The notes under the pieces: generated by a model
What the model was told of the DNA's origin: nothing
Databases searched by the model: none
What the model saw: only the letters and a program-made list of their open reading frames with translations
Shown here: piece by piece, positions 33,126-42,230 of the stretch
Position numbering within the stretch: the stretch's first letter is position 1
Layout: each line of letters opens with the position of its first letter
Made by a program: the position numbers and the translations under genes
DNA from: Aquitalea denitrificans
Lineage (GTDB): Bacteria > Pseudomonadota > Gammaproteobacteria > Burkholderiales > Chromobacteriaceae
Direction of reading: 5' to 3'
DNA: 64,000 nucleotides
Assembly: GCF_009856625.1 (NCBI RefSeq)
Contig: NZ_CP047241.1
Location: forward strand, 1,488,001 to 1,552,000

Positions 33126-34916
33126 TCAACGTACTTTCACACTTACCAGCTCGCCGCCGTCCTCGCCAATCACATGGGTGGAGCAGGCCAGGCAGGGGTC
33201 GAAGCTGTGCAGGGTGCGCAGGATTTCCAGCGGCTGATCCGGCACCGCCATCCTGGTACCCATCAGCGAGGCTTCGTATGCGCCGATCTGGCCCTTGGCG
33301 TCACGCGGACCGGCATTCCAGGTGGTGGGAACCACGCACTGGTAGCTGTCGATGCGGGTGTCGGCAATCTTCAGCCAGTGGCCCAGCGCGCCGCGCGGGG
33401 CTTCGGTAAAGCCCACGCCCTTGGCGGCTGCCGGCCAGCTGGCTGGGTCCCATTTCTCCACATTGGCAGTCGCGGTGTCGCCATTCTTGATATTGGTGAT
33501 GAGGCGGTCGAAGAAGTAGCGCATTTTGTTGGCCGCCCAGGACGACTCCAGCGCACGTGCGGCGGTACGGCCCAGGGTGGAGAACAAGGCTTCCTTGGGT
33601 GCGCCCAGCGTGTGCAGCAGCTTGTCGATCGGCTCCTTGAACTCCGGCTTGTTCTGGTGGTAGCCAATCAGGTAGCGTGCCAGCGGGCCTACTTCCATGG
33701 CGTGGCCCTTCCAGCGCGGCGACTTGATCCAGGAATACTTGGCCGATTCGTCCAGCTGCTCGATACGGGTCTTGGTTCCCTTGTGATTGGCACCCAGTTC
33801 GAATTTGGGCGCGGTGATGCCGTCGAAGGGGTGCAGGCCCTTGCTGTCGTCGCCATAGCTGTACCAGCTGTGGGTGACGAACTCCTGGATTTCATCCGGG
33901 GCGTACAGGTCGATCGGGTGGATTTCGTTGAACTTGCCGTTGATGATGGCACCACGCGGCAGCAGCAGGCTGCTTTCGCTGTAGTCATTGGCATGGTCGG
34001 GGAAGTCGCCGTAGGACATCACGCTCTGGCTGGCCAGGCCGCCGCCGATGGACGCCCAGTCCTTGTAGAAGCCGGCAATGGCGATCACGTCCGGAATGTA
34101 AACCTGCTCGCAGAAGGTGATGGTGCGGTCGATGATGCTGGACACCAGATTCAGCCGCTCCATATTGATGGCACCCACCGCGCCCACGTCATCGATATTG
34201 ATGGCGCAGGGCATGCCACCCACCAGCCAGTTGGGGTGAGGGTTCTTGCCACCGAAGATGGTGTGGATCTTGACGATGTCTTTCTGGAAATCCAGCGCTT
34301 CCAGATAGTGGGCCACGGCCATCAGGTTGGCTTCCGGCGGCAGTTTCATCGCCGGGTGGCCCCAGTAGCCATTGCGGAAGGGGCCCAGCTGGCCGGATTC
34401 GACAAAGCGCTTCAGCCGCGATTGCAGGTCACGGAAATAACCGGGGCTGGACAGCGGCCAGTCGGAAATGCTCTGTGCCAGCTCGCTGGTTTTTTTCGGG
34501 TCGGCCTTGAGCGCGGACACCACGTCCACCCAGTCCAGCGCATGCAGATGGTAAAAGTGCACCAGGTGGTCATGCACATACAGCGTGGCCTGCATCAGGT
34601 TGCGGATCAGGTTGGCATTGTCCGGAATCTTGATCTTCAGCGCGTCTTCCACCGCGCGCACCGAGGTCAGTGCGTGGGTGCCGGTACATACCCCGCAGAT
34701 GCGCTCGACAAAGGCCCAGGCGTCACGCGGGTCGCGGCCCTTGAGAATCACTTCCAGGCCGCGCCACATGGTGCCGGTGGACACGGCATTGGTGATGATG
34801 TTGTTGCTGTCGATGTTCACTTCGCAGCGCAGATGGCCTTCGATACGGGTGACCGGGTCCACCACCACGCGGCGGCCGCTATTATCCAGGGTAAAACCTT
34901 GGGTCTGGTAGGACAT
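33126..34916 (-). CDS. hupL: Uptake [NiFe]-hydrogenase large subunit HupL/HoxG
   Basis: This is the catalytic subunit that oxidises H2 at the periplasmic side of the membrane. The 596-residue protein has both NiFe-binding pairs: ERICGVCTGTH (C74/C77) and DPCLACSTH near the end. After that His comes a 15-residue peptide (VIGEDGGELVSVKVR) to be removed by HupD. Other family motifs are RIEGHLRCEV and VPTTWNAGPRDA. It has no signal of its own and is exported with HupS. Its start overlaps the hupS stop by one base. Confidence 0.97.
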   Translation of the reverse strand: MSYQTQGFTLDNSGRRVVVDPVTRIEGHLRCEVNIDSNNIITNAVSTGTMWRGLEVILKGRDPRDAWAFVERICGVCTGTHALTSVRAVEDALKIKIPDNANLIRNLMQATLYVHDHLVHFYHLHALDWVDVVSALKADPKKTSELAQSISDWPLSSPGYFRDLQSRLKRFVESGQLGPFRNGYWGHPAMKLPPEANLMAVAHYLEALDFQKDIVKIHTIFGGKNPHPNWLVGGMPCAINIDDVGAVGAINMERLNLVSSIIDRTITFCEQVYIPDVIAIAGFYKDWASIGGGLASQSVMSYGDFPDHANDYSESSLLLPRGAIINGKFNEIHPIDLYAPDEIQEFVTHSWYSYGDDSKGLHPFDGITAPKFELGANHKGTKTRIEQLDESAKYSWIKSPRWKGHAMEVGPLARYLIGYHQNKPEFKEPIDKLLHTLGAPKEALFSTLGRTAARALESSWAANKMRYFFDRLITNIKNGDTATANVEKWDPASWPAAAKGVGFTEAPRGALGHWLKIADTRIDSYQCVVPTTWNAGPRDAKGQIGAYEASLMGTRMAVPDQPLEILRTLHSFDPCLACSTHVIGEDGGELVSVKVR

Positions 34917-36040
34917 CAGACTTTCTCCTCGTTCTTGTCTTTATTCTCGGCGGGTGCGGCGGCATCCAGCGGCTGCAGGTCCTGCTTTTTCAGCATGGTG
35001 CTCTTGATGGCGCTGACGGCGGCATGGGCGGCAATGGCCGCCCCGGCGGTACCGGCCACGGCAAAGCCGATCTTGTCGGCATTGGCTTCCACACCGAATT
35101 GCGGAATCGAGGTGACACGGTCGTAGAAGGAACCCTTGTCCCAGAAGCCTTCTTCCGAACAGCCGATACAACCGTGACCGGACTGGATGGGGAAGGACAC
35201 GCCGTCGTTCCAGCGTACGGTGGAACAGGCGTTGTAAGTCGTGGGGCCTTTGCAGCCCATCTTGTACAGACAGTAGCCCTTGCGCGCGCCCTCGTCGTCC
35301 CAGTTCTCGACAAACTGACCGGCGTCAAAGTGCGGGCGGCGATAGCATTTATCATGGATGCGCTGGCCGTAGAACATCTTGGGCCGGCCCTGGCGGTCCA
35401 GTTCCGGAATCTTGTCGAAGGTCACCATATAGGTGATGACGGCAGCCATCACTTCCGGAATCGGCGGACAGCCCGGCACCTTGATCACCGGCTTGTCCAG
35501 AATCACCTGGTGTACCGGGGTGGCGCGGGTGGGGTTGGGCTTGGCGGCCTGCACACAGCCCCAGCTGGCACAGGAACCCCAGGCGATCAGCGCCTTGGCA
35601 TCGGCCGATACGCGCTTGAGTTTTTCCACAAAGGGTTCGCCACCGGGGAAGCAGTACATGCCGTCTTCATTAAGTGGCGGGTTGCCTTCCACGGCCACGA
35701 TGTAATTGCCTTTGTGGTTCTTGATCAGGTCGTCAAGAATGGCTTCGGCCTGATGACCGGCAGCGGCCATGATGGTGTCGTCGTAATCCAGCGAGATCAG
35801 CGACAGGATGGCGTCTTTGGCCAGCGGGTGTGCCGAGCGGATGAAGGACTCGGTACAACAGGTGCATTCCAGGCCGTGCAGCCAGATCACCGGCACACGC
35901 GGTTTGGTTTCCAGTGCGTAGGCAATGCGGGGGACAAAAGCCGAGCCCAGGCCCAGCGAGGTGGCGGTCAGGCTGCAGAACTTCAGAAAGCTGCGCCGTG
36001 TCACGCCCTGGCGACGCATGGCTTGATAGAAAGTCTCCAT
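34916..36040 (-). CDS. hupS: Uptake [NiFe]-hydrogenase small subunit HupS/HoxK, oxygen-tolerant type
   Basis: This Fe-S subunit carries electrons from HupL to HupC. The 374-residue precursor has a Tat signal (VTRRSFLKFC), three clusters and a C-terminal membrane anchor (about residues 315-345). Six cysteines surround the proximal cluster: C59, C61, C62 (ECTCC), C157, C162 (GSCASWGC) and C191 (PGCPP). With a constant offset of 42 they match C17, C19, C20, C115, C120 and C149 of E. coli Hyd-1, the ligands of the oxygen-protecting 4Fe-3S cluster. The start at 36040 follows GGAGGAG; an upstream ATG at 36067 is less likely. Confidence 0.97.
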   Translation of the reverse strand: METFYQAMRRQGVTRRSFLKFCSLTATSLGLGSAFVPRIAYALETKPRVPVIWLHGLECTCCTESFIRSAHPLAKDAILSLISLDYDDTIMAAAGHQAEAILDDLIKNHKGNYIVAVEGNPPLNEDGMYCFPGGEPFVEKLKRVSADAKALIAWGSCASWGCVQAAKPNPTRATPVHQVILDKPVIKVPGCPPIPEVMAAVITYMVTFDKIPELDRQGRPKMFYGQRIHDKCYRRPHFDAGQFVENWDDEGARKGYCLYKMGCKGPTTYNACSTVRWNDGVSFPIQSGHGCIGCSEEGFWDKGSFYDRVTSIPQFGVEANADKIGFAVAGTAGAAIAAHAAVSAIKSTMLKKQDLQPLDAAAPAENKDKNEEKV

Positions 36041-36383
36041 GTGTTTACGCTCCTCCATGCCATGCATATGGCATTATGTGTGTTTTCTTGTTGTGCCGGA
36101 TCTGCGTTTTTAGTGATCTGTCCGGACAGGCTGGCTGTGTTGCAACCTGTTCCTGGTTTTCAATTTCCGTGCCAGGGTTATCGGCATGAAAAATATTGTT
36201 AAAACAGGGGTTTGCCATGCAGCCTGGAAAATGTGCTGTAAACTTTGTTTGCAGTTTTGCGGCAAAGTGGAAAATAAAACGCTGGCATGCGCCATGAATA
36301 AAATGCTGATGTCAGCTATAGGGTATTAAGTAGAAAATGTATAATGCTGCTGTAATGAACAGTAAATCGCTTACAGGTGTTCG
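36041..36383. other. Divergent control region hupS / GGDEF-EAL gene
   Basis: The 343 bp contain an imperfect sigma-54 element for hupS on the minus strand and, on the plus strand, a consensus TATAAT (36340-36345) 39 bp before the GGDEF-EAL gene. The middle part (about 36180-36340) is AT-rich, suitable for IHF bending. No gene is seen. Confidence 0.55.
36159..36174 (-). promoter_or_regulatory. hupS: Candidate sigma-54 (-24/-12) promoter of hupSLC
   Basis: On the minus strand the sequence reads TGGCACGGAAATTGAA. The -24 half TGGCACG is perfect, the spacing is right, and the -12 half is TTGA instead of TTGC. It lies about 120 bp before the hupS start, in the region where HoxA/sigma-54 control is expected. 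Confidence 0.5.
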
Positions 36384-38885
36384 ATGATGTCTCCGCTGAT
36401 GCAGCCCATAGAGCAAATTGCCTCGACTGATATTCTCAGTTGCACACCGGAGACCCTGGTTCACGAAGCGGCAGCCATGATGATGGAGAGCGGCTGCGGC
36501 TCCATCGTGGTGTTCTCCGCTCCCGGACAGGCCGTTGGTATCTGGACCGAAACCGATGCGCTGTCGATCGACCTGACCGACGAGGCTTCCCGCTGCCTGC
36601 CCATACGAGACGTTATGAGTACCCCGGTGGTGACCATGCCGCATCACATGAGCGTGCACGATGTGGTGGGGCGCTTTCGCAGTAATTGCATCCGTCACGC
36701 CCTGGTGGAAAAACAGGGTGAAGTTATCGGGCTGGTATCGTTGTCCGATGTCGTGCTGTGTCAGGGGACCGAGGCCTTTCTCGGCCTGAAACGGCTGGAT
36801 GGCATTCAGGCCCGCCCCGCCGTGGTGCTGCAGTCCAGTGATAGCCTGGCGGCAGCACTGGGCAACATGCGTGAGCAGGAACTGACCGCTATTGGCGTGC
36901 AGTTTGCCGATGGCAGCTATGGCATTCTCACCCAGCGCGACGTCGTGGGGCTGGTGGCTTCTGGCCGTGGTCATGCCGAACTGGGCGAAATCTGTACCCG
37001 CCCGGTGATCGGGGTTTCGGTCAGCACCAGCCTGTTGCAGGCCCGGCGCGTGATCTTGCAGCACCAAATCCGCCATCTGGCAGTTTTTGATGCCGAAGAG
37101 CGGCTGGTGCATATTGTTGGCTTCCGGGAAATCATCCAGAGCATAGAGCACGAATTCCTGCTGGAACTGCACGGTGCGCTGCGCGAGCGCGATGAGGCGC
37201 TGATTCAGTCGCGCCAAAGCCTGCTGTTGGCGGACAAGGTGTTTGAAGCCACCATGGAAGGCATTGTCATTACGGATGGCAATGGCTTTATCCAGTCGGT
37301 CAACCCGGCATTCACCCGCATCACCGGTTACAGCCGCGAAGAGGCCATCGGCAAGACGCCGGCGCTGCTCAAATCCGGCAAACAGTCGCCCGAGTTCTAC
37401 GAATACCTGTGGCGTTGCCTGCGCAATGATGGCTCCTGGCAAGGCGAGGTGGTGAACCGCCGCAAGAACGGCCTGCTGTACACCGAACACCTCAGCATTA
37501 CCGCCATCCGGGACGAGCTTGGTGAGTGCCTGCATTACGTGGCGGTTTTTTCCGATATCACCCAGCGTAAGCAGGCCGAGGAACGGCTGCATTTTCTGGC
37601 CAACCATGATGCGCTCACCGGCCTGCCCAACCGCACCCTGTTCATCGAAAAACTGCAGTCGGCGGTGGAGCAAGCGCGCCAGTATGATCGCCGCTTTGCC
37701 TTGCTGTTTATCGATCTTGACCGCTTCAAGATGGTAAACGACACCCTGGGCCACCATGCCGGGGATGAGTTGCTGGTGCGTATTGCCAGCGAGCTGCAGC
37801 GCATTGCGCCCAGCCTGTCCACCGTGTCCAGGCTGTCCGGTGATGAATTCACCGTGCTGCTGGAAAACATCGTTACCGTACAACAGGTGGCCAGCCGGGC
37901 GCAGAGCATTCTGGATGCCATTTCCGCCGAATCCACCGTGGCCGGGCAGGGGGTGTTCATTTCTGCCAGCATTGGCATCAGCATGTTCCCGGAAGACGGT
38001 GCCATGGCCGATGCCCTGCTGGTGAATGCCGACACCGCCATGTACCGGGCCAAGGAGCGCGGCAAGAACAATTTCCAGTTCTACACGGCGGACATGAATG
38101 CCCGGGCGATAGAACGGCTGAAAATGGAATACAGCCTGCACCGCGCACTGGCGCAGGACGAGCTGGAGGTGTGGTATCAGCCCAAGGTGGAGCTGTCATC
38201 CGGCCGCATTATCGGTGCCGAGGCCTTGTTGCGCTGGCGGCACCCGGACATGGGGCTGATTTCACCCGCCCAGTTCATTCCGATTGCCGAAGAAAGTTCG
38301 CTGATTACCAGCATTGGCGAGTGGGTGCTGGATAGCAGCTGTGCCTCCATCCGCCGCTGGCGTGATGCCGGGCTGTTGCAAGGGCGCATTGCAGTGAATG
38401 TGTCTGGCAGGCAGCTGAAATATTCCAGCATTGTCGATACCGTAGCCAGTATGCTGGAACGCTATGACCTGCCCAGCAGCGCGCTGGAGCTGGAAATCAC
38501 CGAAAGCGTGGCCATGGATGAAGACAGTGGCATGGTGGAAGTGCTGCACCGGCTGCAGGCGCTGGGCATCTATCTTTCCATTGACGATTTCGGCACTGGT
38601 TATTCTAGCCTGTCCTATCTCAAGCGCCTGCCGGTGCGCGGCCTGAAAATCGACCAGAGCTTCATCATGGACCTGCACCAGGACCGCGACGATGCCGCCA
38701 TCACCCAGGCCATCATCTCGATTGCCCGCAGCCTGGGGCTGGACCTGGTGGCCGAAGGAGTGGAGCTGGACGAACAGCGTCAGTTTTTGGTGGAGCAAGG
38801 TTGCAATTGCGGCCAGGGCTATCTGTTCAGCAAGCCGGTTCCGGCCGATATCTTCGAGGGCCTGCTGCACGCACAGCAGCTTTGA
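36384..38885 (+). CDS. CBS-PAS-GGDEF-EAL cyclic-di-GMP protein
   Basis: The 833-residue soluble signalling protein starts with four CBS motifs (two CBS pairs, about residues 8-260), which often bind adenine nucleotides. A PAS domain (about 285-400), a GGDEF domain (signature RLSGDEF, about 410-570) and a full EAL domain (EALLRW, about 585-830, with DDFGTGYSSLSYLKRL) follow. The EAL metal and catalytic residues look intact, so phosphodiesterase activity is likely. The cyclase signature has Ser for the first Gly, which may still work. It is divergent from hupS. c-di-GMP would also act on PgaCD in this genome. Confidence 0.92.
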   Translation: MMSPLMQPIEQIASTDILSCTPETLVHEAAAMMMESGCGSIVVFSAPGQAVGIWTETDALSIDLTDEASRCLPIRDVMSTPVVTMPHHMSVHDVVGRFRSNCIRHALVEKQGEVIGLVSLSDVVLCQGTEAFLGLKRLDGIQARPAVVLQSSDSLAAALGNMREQELTAIGVQFADGSYGILTQRDVVGLVASGRGHAELGEICTRPVIGVSVSTSLLQARRVILQHQIRHLAVFDAEERLVHIVGFREIIQSIEHEFLLELHGALRERDEALIQSRQSLLLADKVFEATMEGIVITDGNGFIQSVNPAFTRITGYSREEAIGKTPALLKSGKQSPEFYEYLWRCLRNDGSWQGEVVNRRKNGLLYTEHLSITAIRDELGECLHYVAVFSDITQRKQAEERLHFLANHDALTGLPNRTLFIEKLQSAVEQARQYDRRFALLFIDLDRFKMVNDTLGHHAGDELLVRIASELQRIAPSLSTVSRLSGDEFTVLLENIVTVQQVASRAQSILDAISAESTVAGQGVFISASIGISMFPEDGAMADALLVNADTAMYRAKERGKNNFQFYTADMNARAIERLKMEYSLHRALAQDELEVWYQPKVELSSGRIIGAEALLRWRHPDMGLISPAQFIPIAEESSLITSIGEWVLDSSCASIRRWRDAGLLQGRIAVNVSGRQLKYSSIVDTVASMLERYDLPSSALELEITESVAMDEDSGMVEVLHRLQALGIYLSIDDFGTGYSSLSYLKRLPVRGLKIDQSFIMDLHQDRDDAAITQAIISIARSLGLDLVAEGVELDEQRQFLVEQGCNCGQGYLFSKPVPADIFEGLLHAQQL

Positions 38886-38940
38886 TGCACACGGCATGAT
38901 TAACGTAGCGGCCAGACGGTCGCTACGTTATGCTGAGCGG

Positions 38941-39795
38941 ATGCCCCGTCTATCTGCTGACCACGCCGCTACCAACACCCAGCACACTCCCTTGTTCTGG
39001 CGCGACCCTGCCTTGCCCTTCCTGGAAATCCGCACCGTGCAGGATGGGCGCCAGGTCTGTTACGCCCGCCATTCCCACGAGCATTTTTCCATTGGTGCCA
39101 TCACCGGCGGTGTCAGCAGCTATCTGAGTCTGCAAGACCGCTATCAGGTGGCGCATGGCAGCGTGGTGTTGATGAACCCCGGTGAAGTGCATGCCTGCAA
39201 CCCGATTGCCAATCAGGCCTGGTCCTACCACATGCTGTATGTGGATACCGCCTGGCTGGCGCAGCTGCAGCATGAGATTGGGCTGAGCGCCAATCAGGAT
39301 TTTCACTGTTTTTCCCCGCGTTTGAGCGAGGATGCCGCGCTGTTCCGTGACCTGCAGCAACTGGTGGCCCGCTGCCTGAGCGCGGACTATGCCACGCTGG
39401 GCAAGCAGGAAGCGGCCACAAGCTTCTTCGCTCAGTTGCACACCCGGCTGCACACCGTGACGCCCGGCAGCACGGAGCAGCACCGGCGGCTGCAGCGGGT
39501 GGCTGAGTTCATTGACGATCAATACGCCTCAGACCTGAGGCTGGAGGACATCTGCGCCGCGTCCTCCTTATCCGCCTCCTATTTGATCCGCGCCTTCCGC
39601 CAGCGCTACCACATGACGCCGCATGAATATCTGCTGGATAGGCGCATCAGGCGCGGCAAGACACTGCTGCGTAGCGGCCAGTCCATCGCCCAGGTCGCGC
39701 AGACCCTGGGCTTTGCCGATCAGGCGCATTTCCAGCGCACCTTCAAGCGGCTGGTGGCCGCCACGCCCGGTCAGTACTGTCGCAGTGTTGGCTGA
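38941..39795 (+). CDS. AraC-family transcriptional regulator
   Basis: The 284-residue regulator has an N-terminal cupin domain (HSHEHFSIGAITGG, VLMNPGEVHACNP) and two C-terminal helix-turn-helix motifs (LRLEDICAASSLSASYLIRA and SIAQVAQTLGFADQAHFQRT). Start choice is uncertain: ATG at 38941, or ATG at 38896 in the same frame; neither has a strong ribosome site. It is tail-to-tail with a LysE exporter, only one base between the stops. Such AraC/LysE pairs are common, and the regulator probably controls that exporter. Confidence 0.88.
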   Translation: MPRLSADHAATNTQHTPLFWRDPALPFLEIRTVQDGRQVCYARHSHEHFSIGAITGGVSSYLSLQDRYQVAHGSVVLMNPGEVHACNPIANQAWSYHMLYVDTAWLAQLQHEIGLSANQDFHCFSPRLSEDAALFRDLQQLVARCLSADYATLGKQEAATSFFAQLHTRLHTVTPGSTEQHRRLQRVAEFIDDQYASDLRLEDICAASSLSASYLIRAFRQRYHMTPHEYLLDRRIRRGKTLLRSGQSIAQVAQTLGFADQAHFQRTFKRLVAATPGQYCRSVG

Positions 39796-39796
39796 A

Positions 39797-40378
39797 TCAA
39801 TCCAGCAGCAGGTATAGCGCGCTGCCGGCCAGTAACAATGCCAGCAGCCGGTTAAACAAGCGCATGCGTGCCGGCTGGCGCAGATGCTGTTGCAGGCGTG
39901 CGCCGGCCCAGGCCCAGCAGGCAATCGACAGGTAGCAGATGACAAAATAGATGGCGGCAAAACGCCATACCAGCAGGGCATCGCCATGGCTGGCAAAAGC
40001 ACCCATGCCGGCCAGTGAGGCCAGCCAGGCCTTGGGATTCAGCCATTGCATCAGCGCACCGTGCCGGAATGATGGCCGTTGTCTTGCGTCTCCCAGTTCG
40101 CCTTGGTCGCTGGCCAGCTTCCAGGCCAGGTACAGCAAAAAAGCGACGCCGGCGTACTGGATCAGCCGGGCGGCTGCTGGCAACCCGTTGAGCAGTTCGG
40201 CAAGGCCAAGTCCGGTCAGCAGAAACAGAATGGTAAAGCCGATGGTGGCACCACTGACATGACGCAGACTGGGCAGAAAACCATGACTGGCACCGCAGCC
40301 GAATGCCACGATATTCACCGGGCCAGGAGAAATGGAAGCGGCCAGCGCAAAGGCGGCCATGGAGAGCAAAACTTGCAT
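39797..40378 (-). CDS. LysE-family amino acid exporter
   Basis: This 193-residue inner-membrane protein has about six helices and the LysE/RhtB signature near the N-terminus (ASISPGPVNIVAFGCGASHG), plus QWLNPKAWLAS. The family exports amino acids or derivatives; the substrate is unknown. The start at 40378 (MQVLLSMAAF) has GAGGA ahead; the longer frame to 40450 adds unrelated residues. It is convergent with the AraC gene, its likely regulator. Confidence 0.88.
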   Translation of the reverse strand: MQVLLSMAAFALAASISPGPVNIVAFGCGASHGFLPSLRHVSGATIGFTILFLLTGLGLAELLNGLPAAARLIQYAGVAFLLYLAWKLASDQGELGDARQRPSFRHGALMQWLNPKAWLASLAGMGAFASHGDALLVWRFAAIYFVICYLSIACWAWAGARLQQHLRQPARMRLFNRLLALLLAGSALYLLLD

Positions 40379-40522
40379 GTCTATCCTCGATGGATGGGAA
40401 GAGTGTTCGAAGATAGGCTGCCCGGCCTGGGCGGTATTGAACAAAATCACCCATTTGTACGGTGGGCTTGTCCGTTGTCACCCTCCACGACCGGGATGGT
40501 GAGCGGGAAGGATGGCATTCTG

Positions 40523-40912
40523 CTAGGCCATGGGTAGCATGATGGCGCAGATGGCCAGTATCCAGCACAAGGCTGTTGTCATGAAGAAGCGGATTAACAA
40601 GCGCCGCATGCCTTGTTGTCTTTGCCCAAAGTCACGTCCTGCTGCAGCTTTGCCAAACAAGCCATTAATCGTGTCATCCAGGACTGTCAGTGACGGGGCA
40701 TTTTCGAGTGCTGCCAGTAGCGCCGCATCCAATTGCAAGCGCCAGCAGAACCAGCTTTGCAATAGCATGGCGATGGCGGAAGCGGTCTGTAGCCGCCATT
40801 CGCCAGCCTGAAGACTGGCCAGCAGTAGCAGGCAGGGGCCGGGCCAGAGCAGCCAGCGGGTGCTGCGCAAGGCCGCGGCATGCAGGCGGAGGGTTGCTGT
40901 CTCAGGCAGCAT
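40523..40912 (-). CDS. Small membrane protein at the end of the ynb-like operon
   Basis: The product is 129 residues, with hydrophobic segments at about residues 20-35, 42-58 and 108-128 and a central soluble part (NAPSLTVLDDTINGLFGK). No family is recognised. The ATG at 40912 lies behind AGGAG and inside the last codons of ynbD, so it is translation-coupled and very probably part of the same lipid pathway. It is the last gene of the operon. Confidence 0.65.
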   Translation of the reverse strand: MLPETATLRLHAAALRSTRWLLWPGPCLLLLASLQAGEWRLQTASAIAMLLQSWFCWRLQLDAALLAALENAPSLTVLDDTINGLFGKAAAGRDFGQRQQGMRRLLIRFFMTTALCWILAICAIMLPMA

Positions 40913-42230
40913 GAGCGGCTCCTGGGGTGCAACAGGTCTGGATCCAGTGCCATTGCTGCGGTGACAGCACAATCTTGCGGCCCTGGGCCTGCAGGATTTG
41001 TTTGGCCTGCGCCAGATCGCTACAGCGTCCCGTCATCACCAGCCAGGCCATGATCACCGCCGCGCTGCGGCTCATGCCCAGTGCGCAATGGACCAGGATC
41101 GGGCCTGGGCGGGAATGCCGCAGGGTTTCCAGTTGTGCGACTGCATTGTGCATTCCGGCGCGATCTGGCAGGAGTAAATCCAGCAGCGGCAAATCCACAT
41201 AGTGCGCTGCCGGGTGTGCCTGACGGCAGTATTCCGCCGCCAGGTCCAGCACGCTGTGAAAGCATGTTTCACGGGCAGCAATGGCCGGGCCTATCCAGAC
41301 ATCGTCTGCAATCAAACTGGCATGTGAATGTCCACGCAACAACCGGGCATGTATCTGCCGCATGAACAGCGTCAAGGGCAGAAACAGGCAGCGTGCGGGC
41401 AGCCTGTGCTGGCCCGCGACTTTTTGCCATACCCCGGCACCATGGCAGCCATAGCCGACTGCCAGCAGGATCAGGCTCAGTGCCGGCCAAAGCAGCAGCC
41501 AGTACCAGCCGCCAAGCCAACTGGCGGCCAGGGTCAGCGCCAGCCCGCCCACTGCATAAGGCCTGCTCAACTGGCGGCGGCGTGTCTGTTCGATATCAGC
41601 CACCCGGCTATAAGGCGGCAGTGGCATGGGGAGCAGATAACACACGACGATGCCCAGAGCGAAACCGGTGGGGATGTCGAGAAAGTGATGCTGCCAGGTG
41701 GTCAGTACCGATATGCCGATCAGCGTGAACCAGCCATGCAGCAGCCAGCGCCAACGCTGCGGCGTGTGTACTGCATAGCGTAGCCACAACACCGTCAGCA
41801 GGCTGATGTGCAGCGAAGGTGCCTGATTGAAGGGCTTATCAAAGCCAGCCAGCAGGGTGAATAACTGGCCCGCCCATCCGTTCAGCGGCGGGCGCTCAAA
41901 GCCAAAGCGCAGCGGAAACAGCGCAAACAGCAGGCAGGAGAGCACGGTGACGCTCAGCAGCCGCAGCGCATGTCGGCGCAACTCCTCCCGGCTGGTGCAA
42001 ATGAACAGCGACAGGCCGTAGAGGAGGTCGATGCTCCAGTAGGGCAGGATGGTCCACGGCCACAACGGGATGCGCCGTTCCCAGTCCATGGCGATATTGC
42101 CCACTGCCGATGGCGGCAGACTGGCGGCGTAGTGATTGGCCGCCCCGTATAGCAAGAAGAAAGCCGGACCAAGCAGCGCCAGCCACTGCAGGGCTTCGGG
42201 CCATAGGCGACGGTTGGTGGGCGGGCTCAT
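40902..42230 (-). CDS. ynbD: PAP2-like membrane phosphatase/transferase fused to dual-specificity phosphatase (YnbD-like)
   Basis: The 442-residue fusion has an N-terminal multi-helix PAP2-like membrane domain with DKPFNQAPSLHIS and TTWQHHFLDIPTG as the histidine-containing catalytic motifs, as in phosphatidate phosphatase and inositolphosphoceramide-synthase-type enzymes. A C-terminal cytosolic cysteine phosphatase domain has the loop VHCALGMSRSA and an Asp-containing segment upstream. This matches E. coli YnbD. The start at 42230 overlaps the ynbC stop. The substrate is unknown, though the neighbours point to a phospholipid head group. Confidence 0.82.
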   Translation of the reverse strand: MSPPTNRRLWPEALQWLALLGPAFFLLYGAANHYAASLPPSAVGNIAMDWERRIPLWPWTILPYWSIDLLYGLSLFICTSREELRRHALRLLSVTVLSCLLFALFPLRFGFERPPLNGWAGQLFTLLAGFDKPFNQAPSLHISLLTVLWLRYAVHTPQRWRWLLHGWFTLIGISVLTTWQHHFLDIPTGFALGIVVCYLLPMPLPPYSRVADIEQTRRRQLSRPYAVGGLALTLAASWLGGWYWLLLWPALSLILLAVGYGCHGAGVWQKVAGQHRLPARCLFLPLTLFMRQIHARLLRGHSHASLIADDVWIGPAIAARETCFHSVLDLAAEYCRQAHPAAHYVDLPLLDLLLPDRAGMHNAVAQLETLRHSRPGPILVHCALGMSRSAAVIMAWLVMTGRCSDLAQAKQILQAQGRKIVLSPQQWHWIQTCCTPGAAHAA

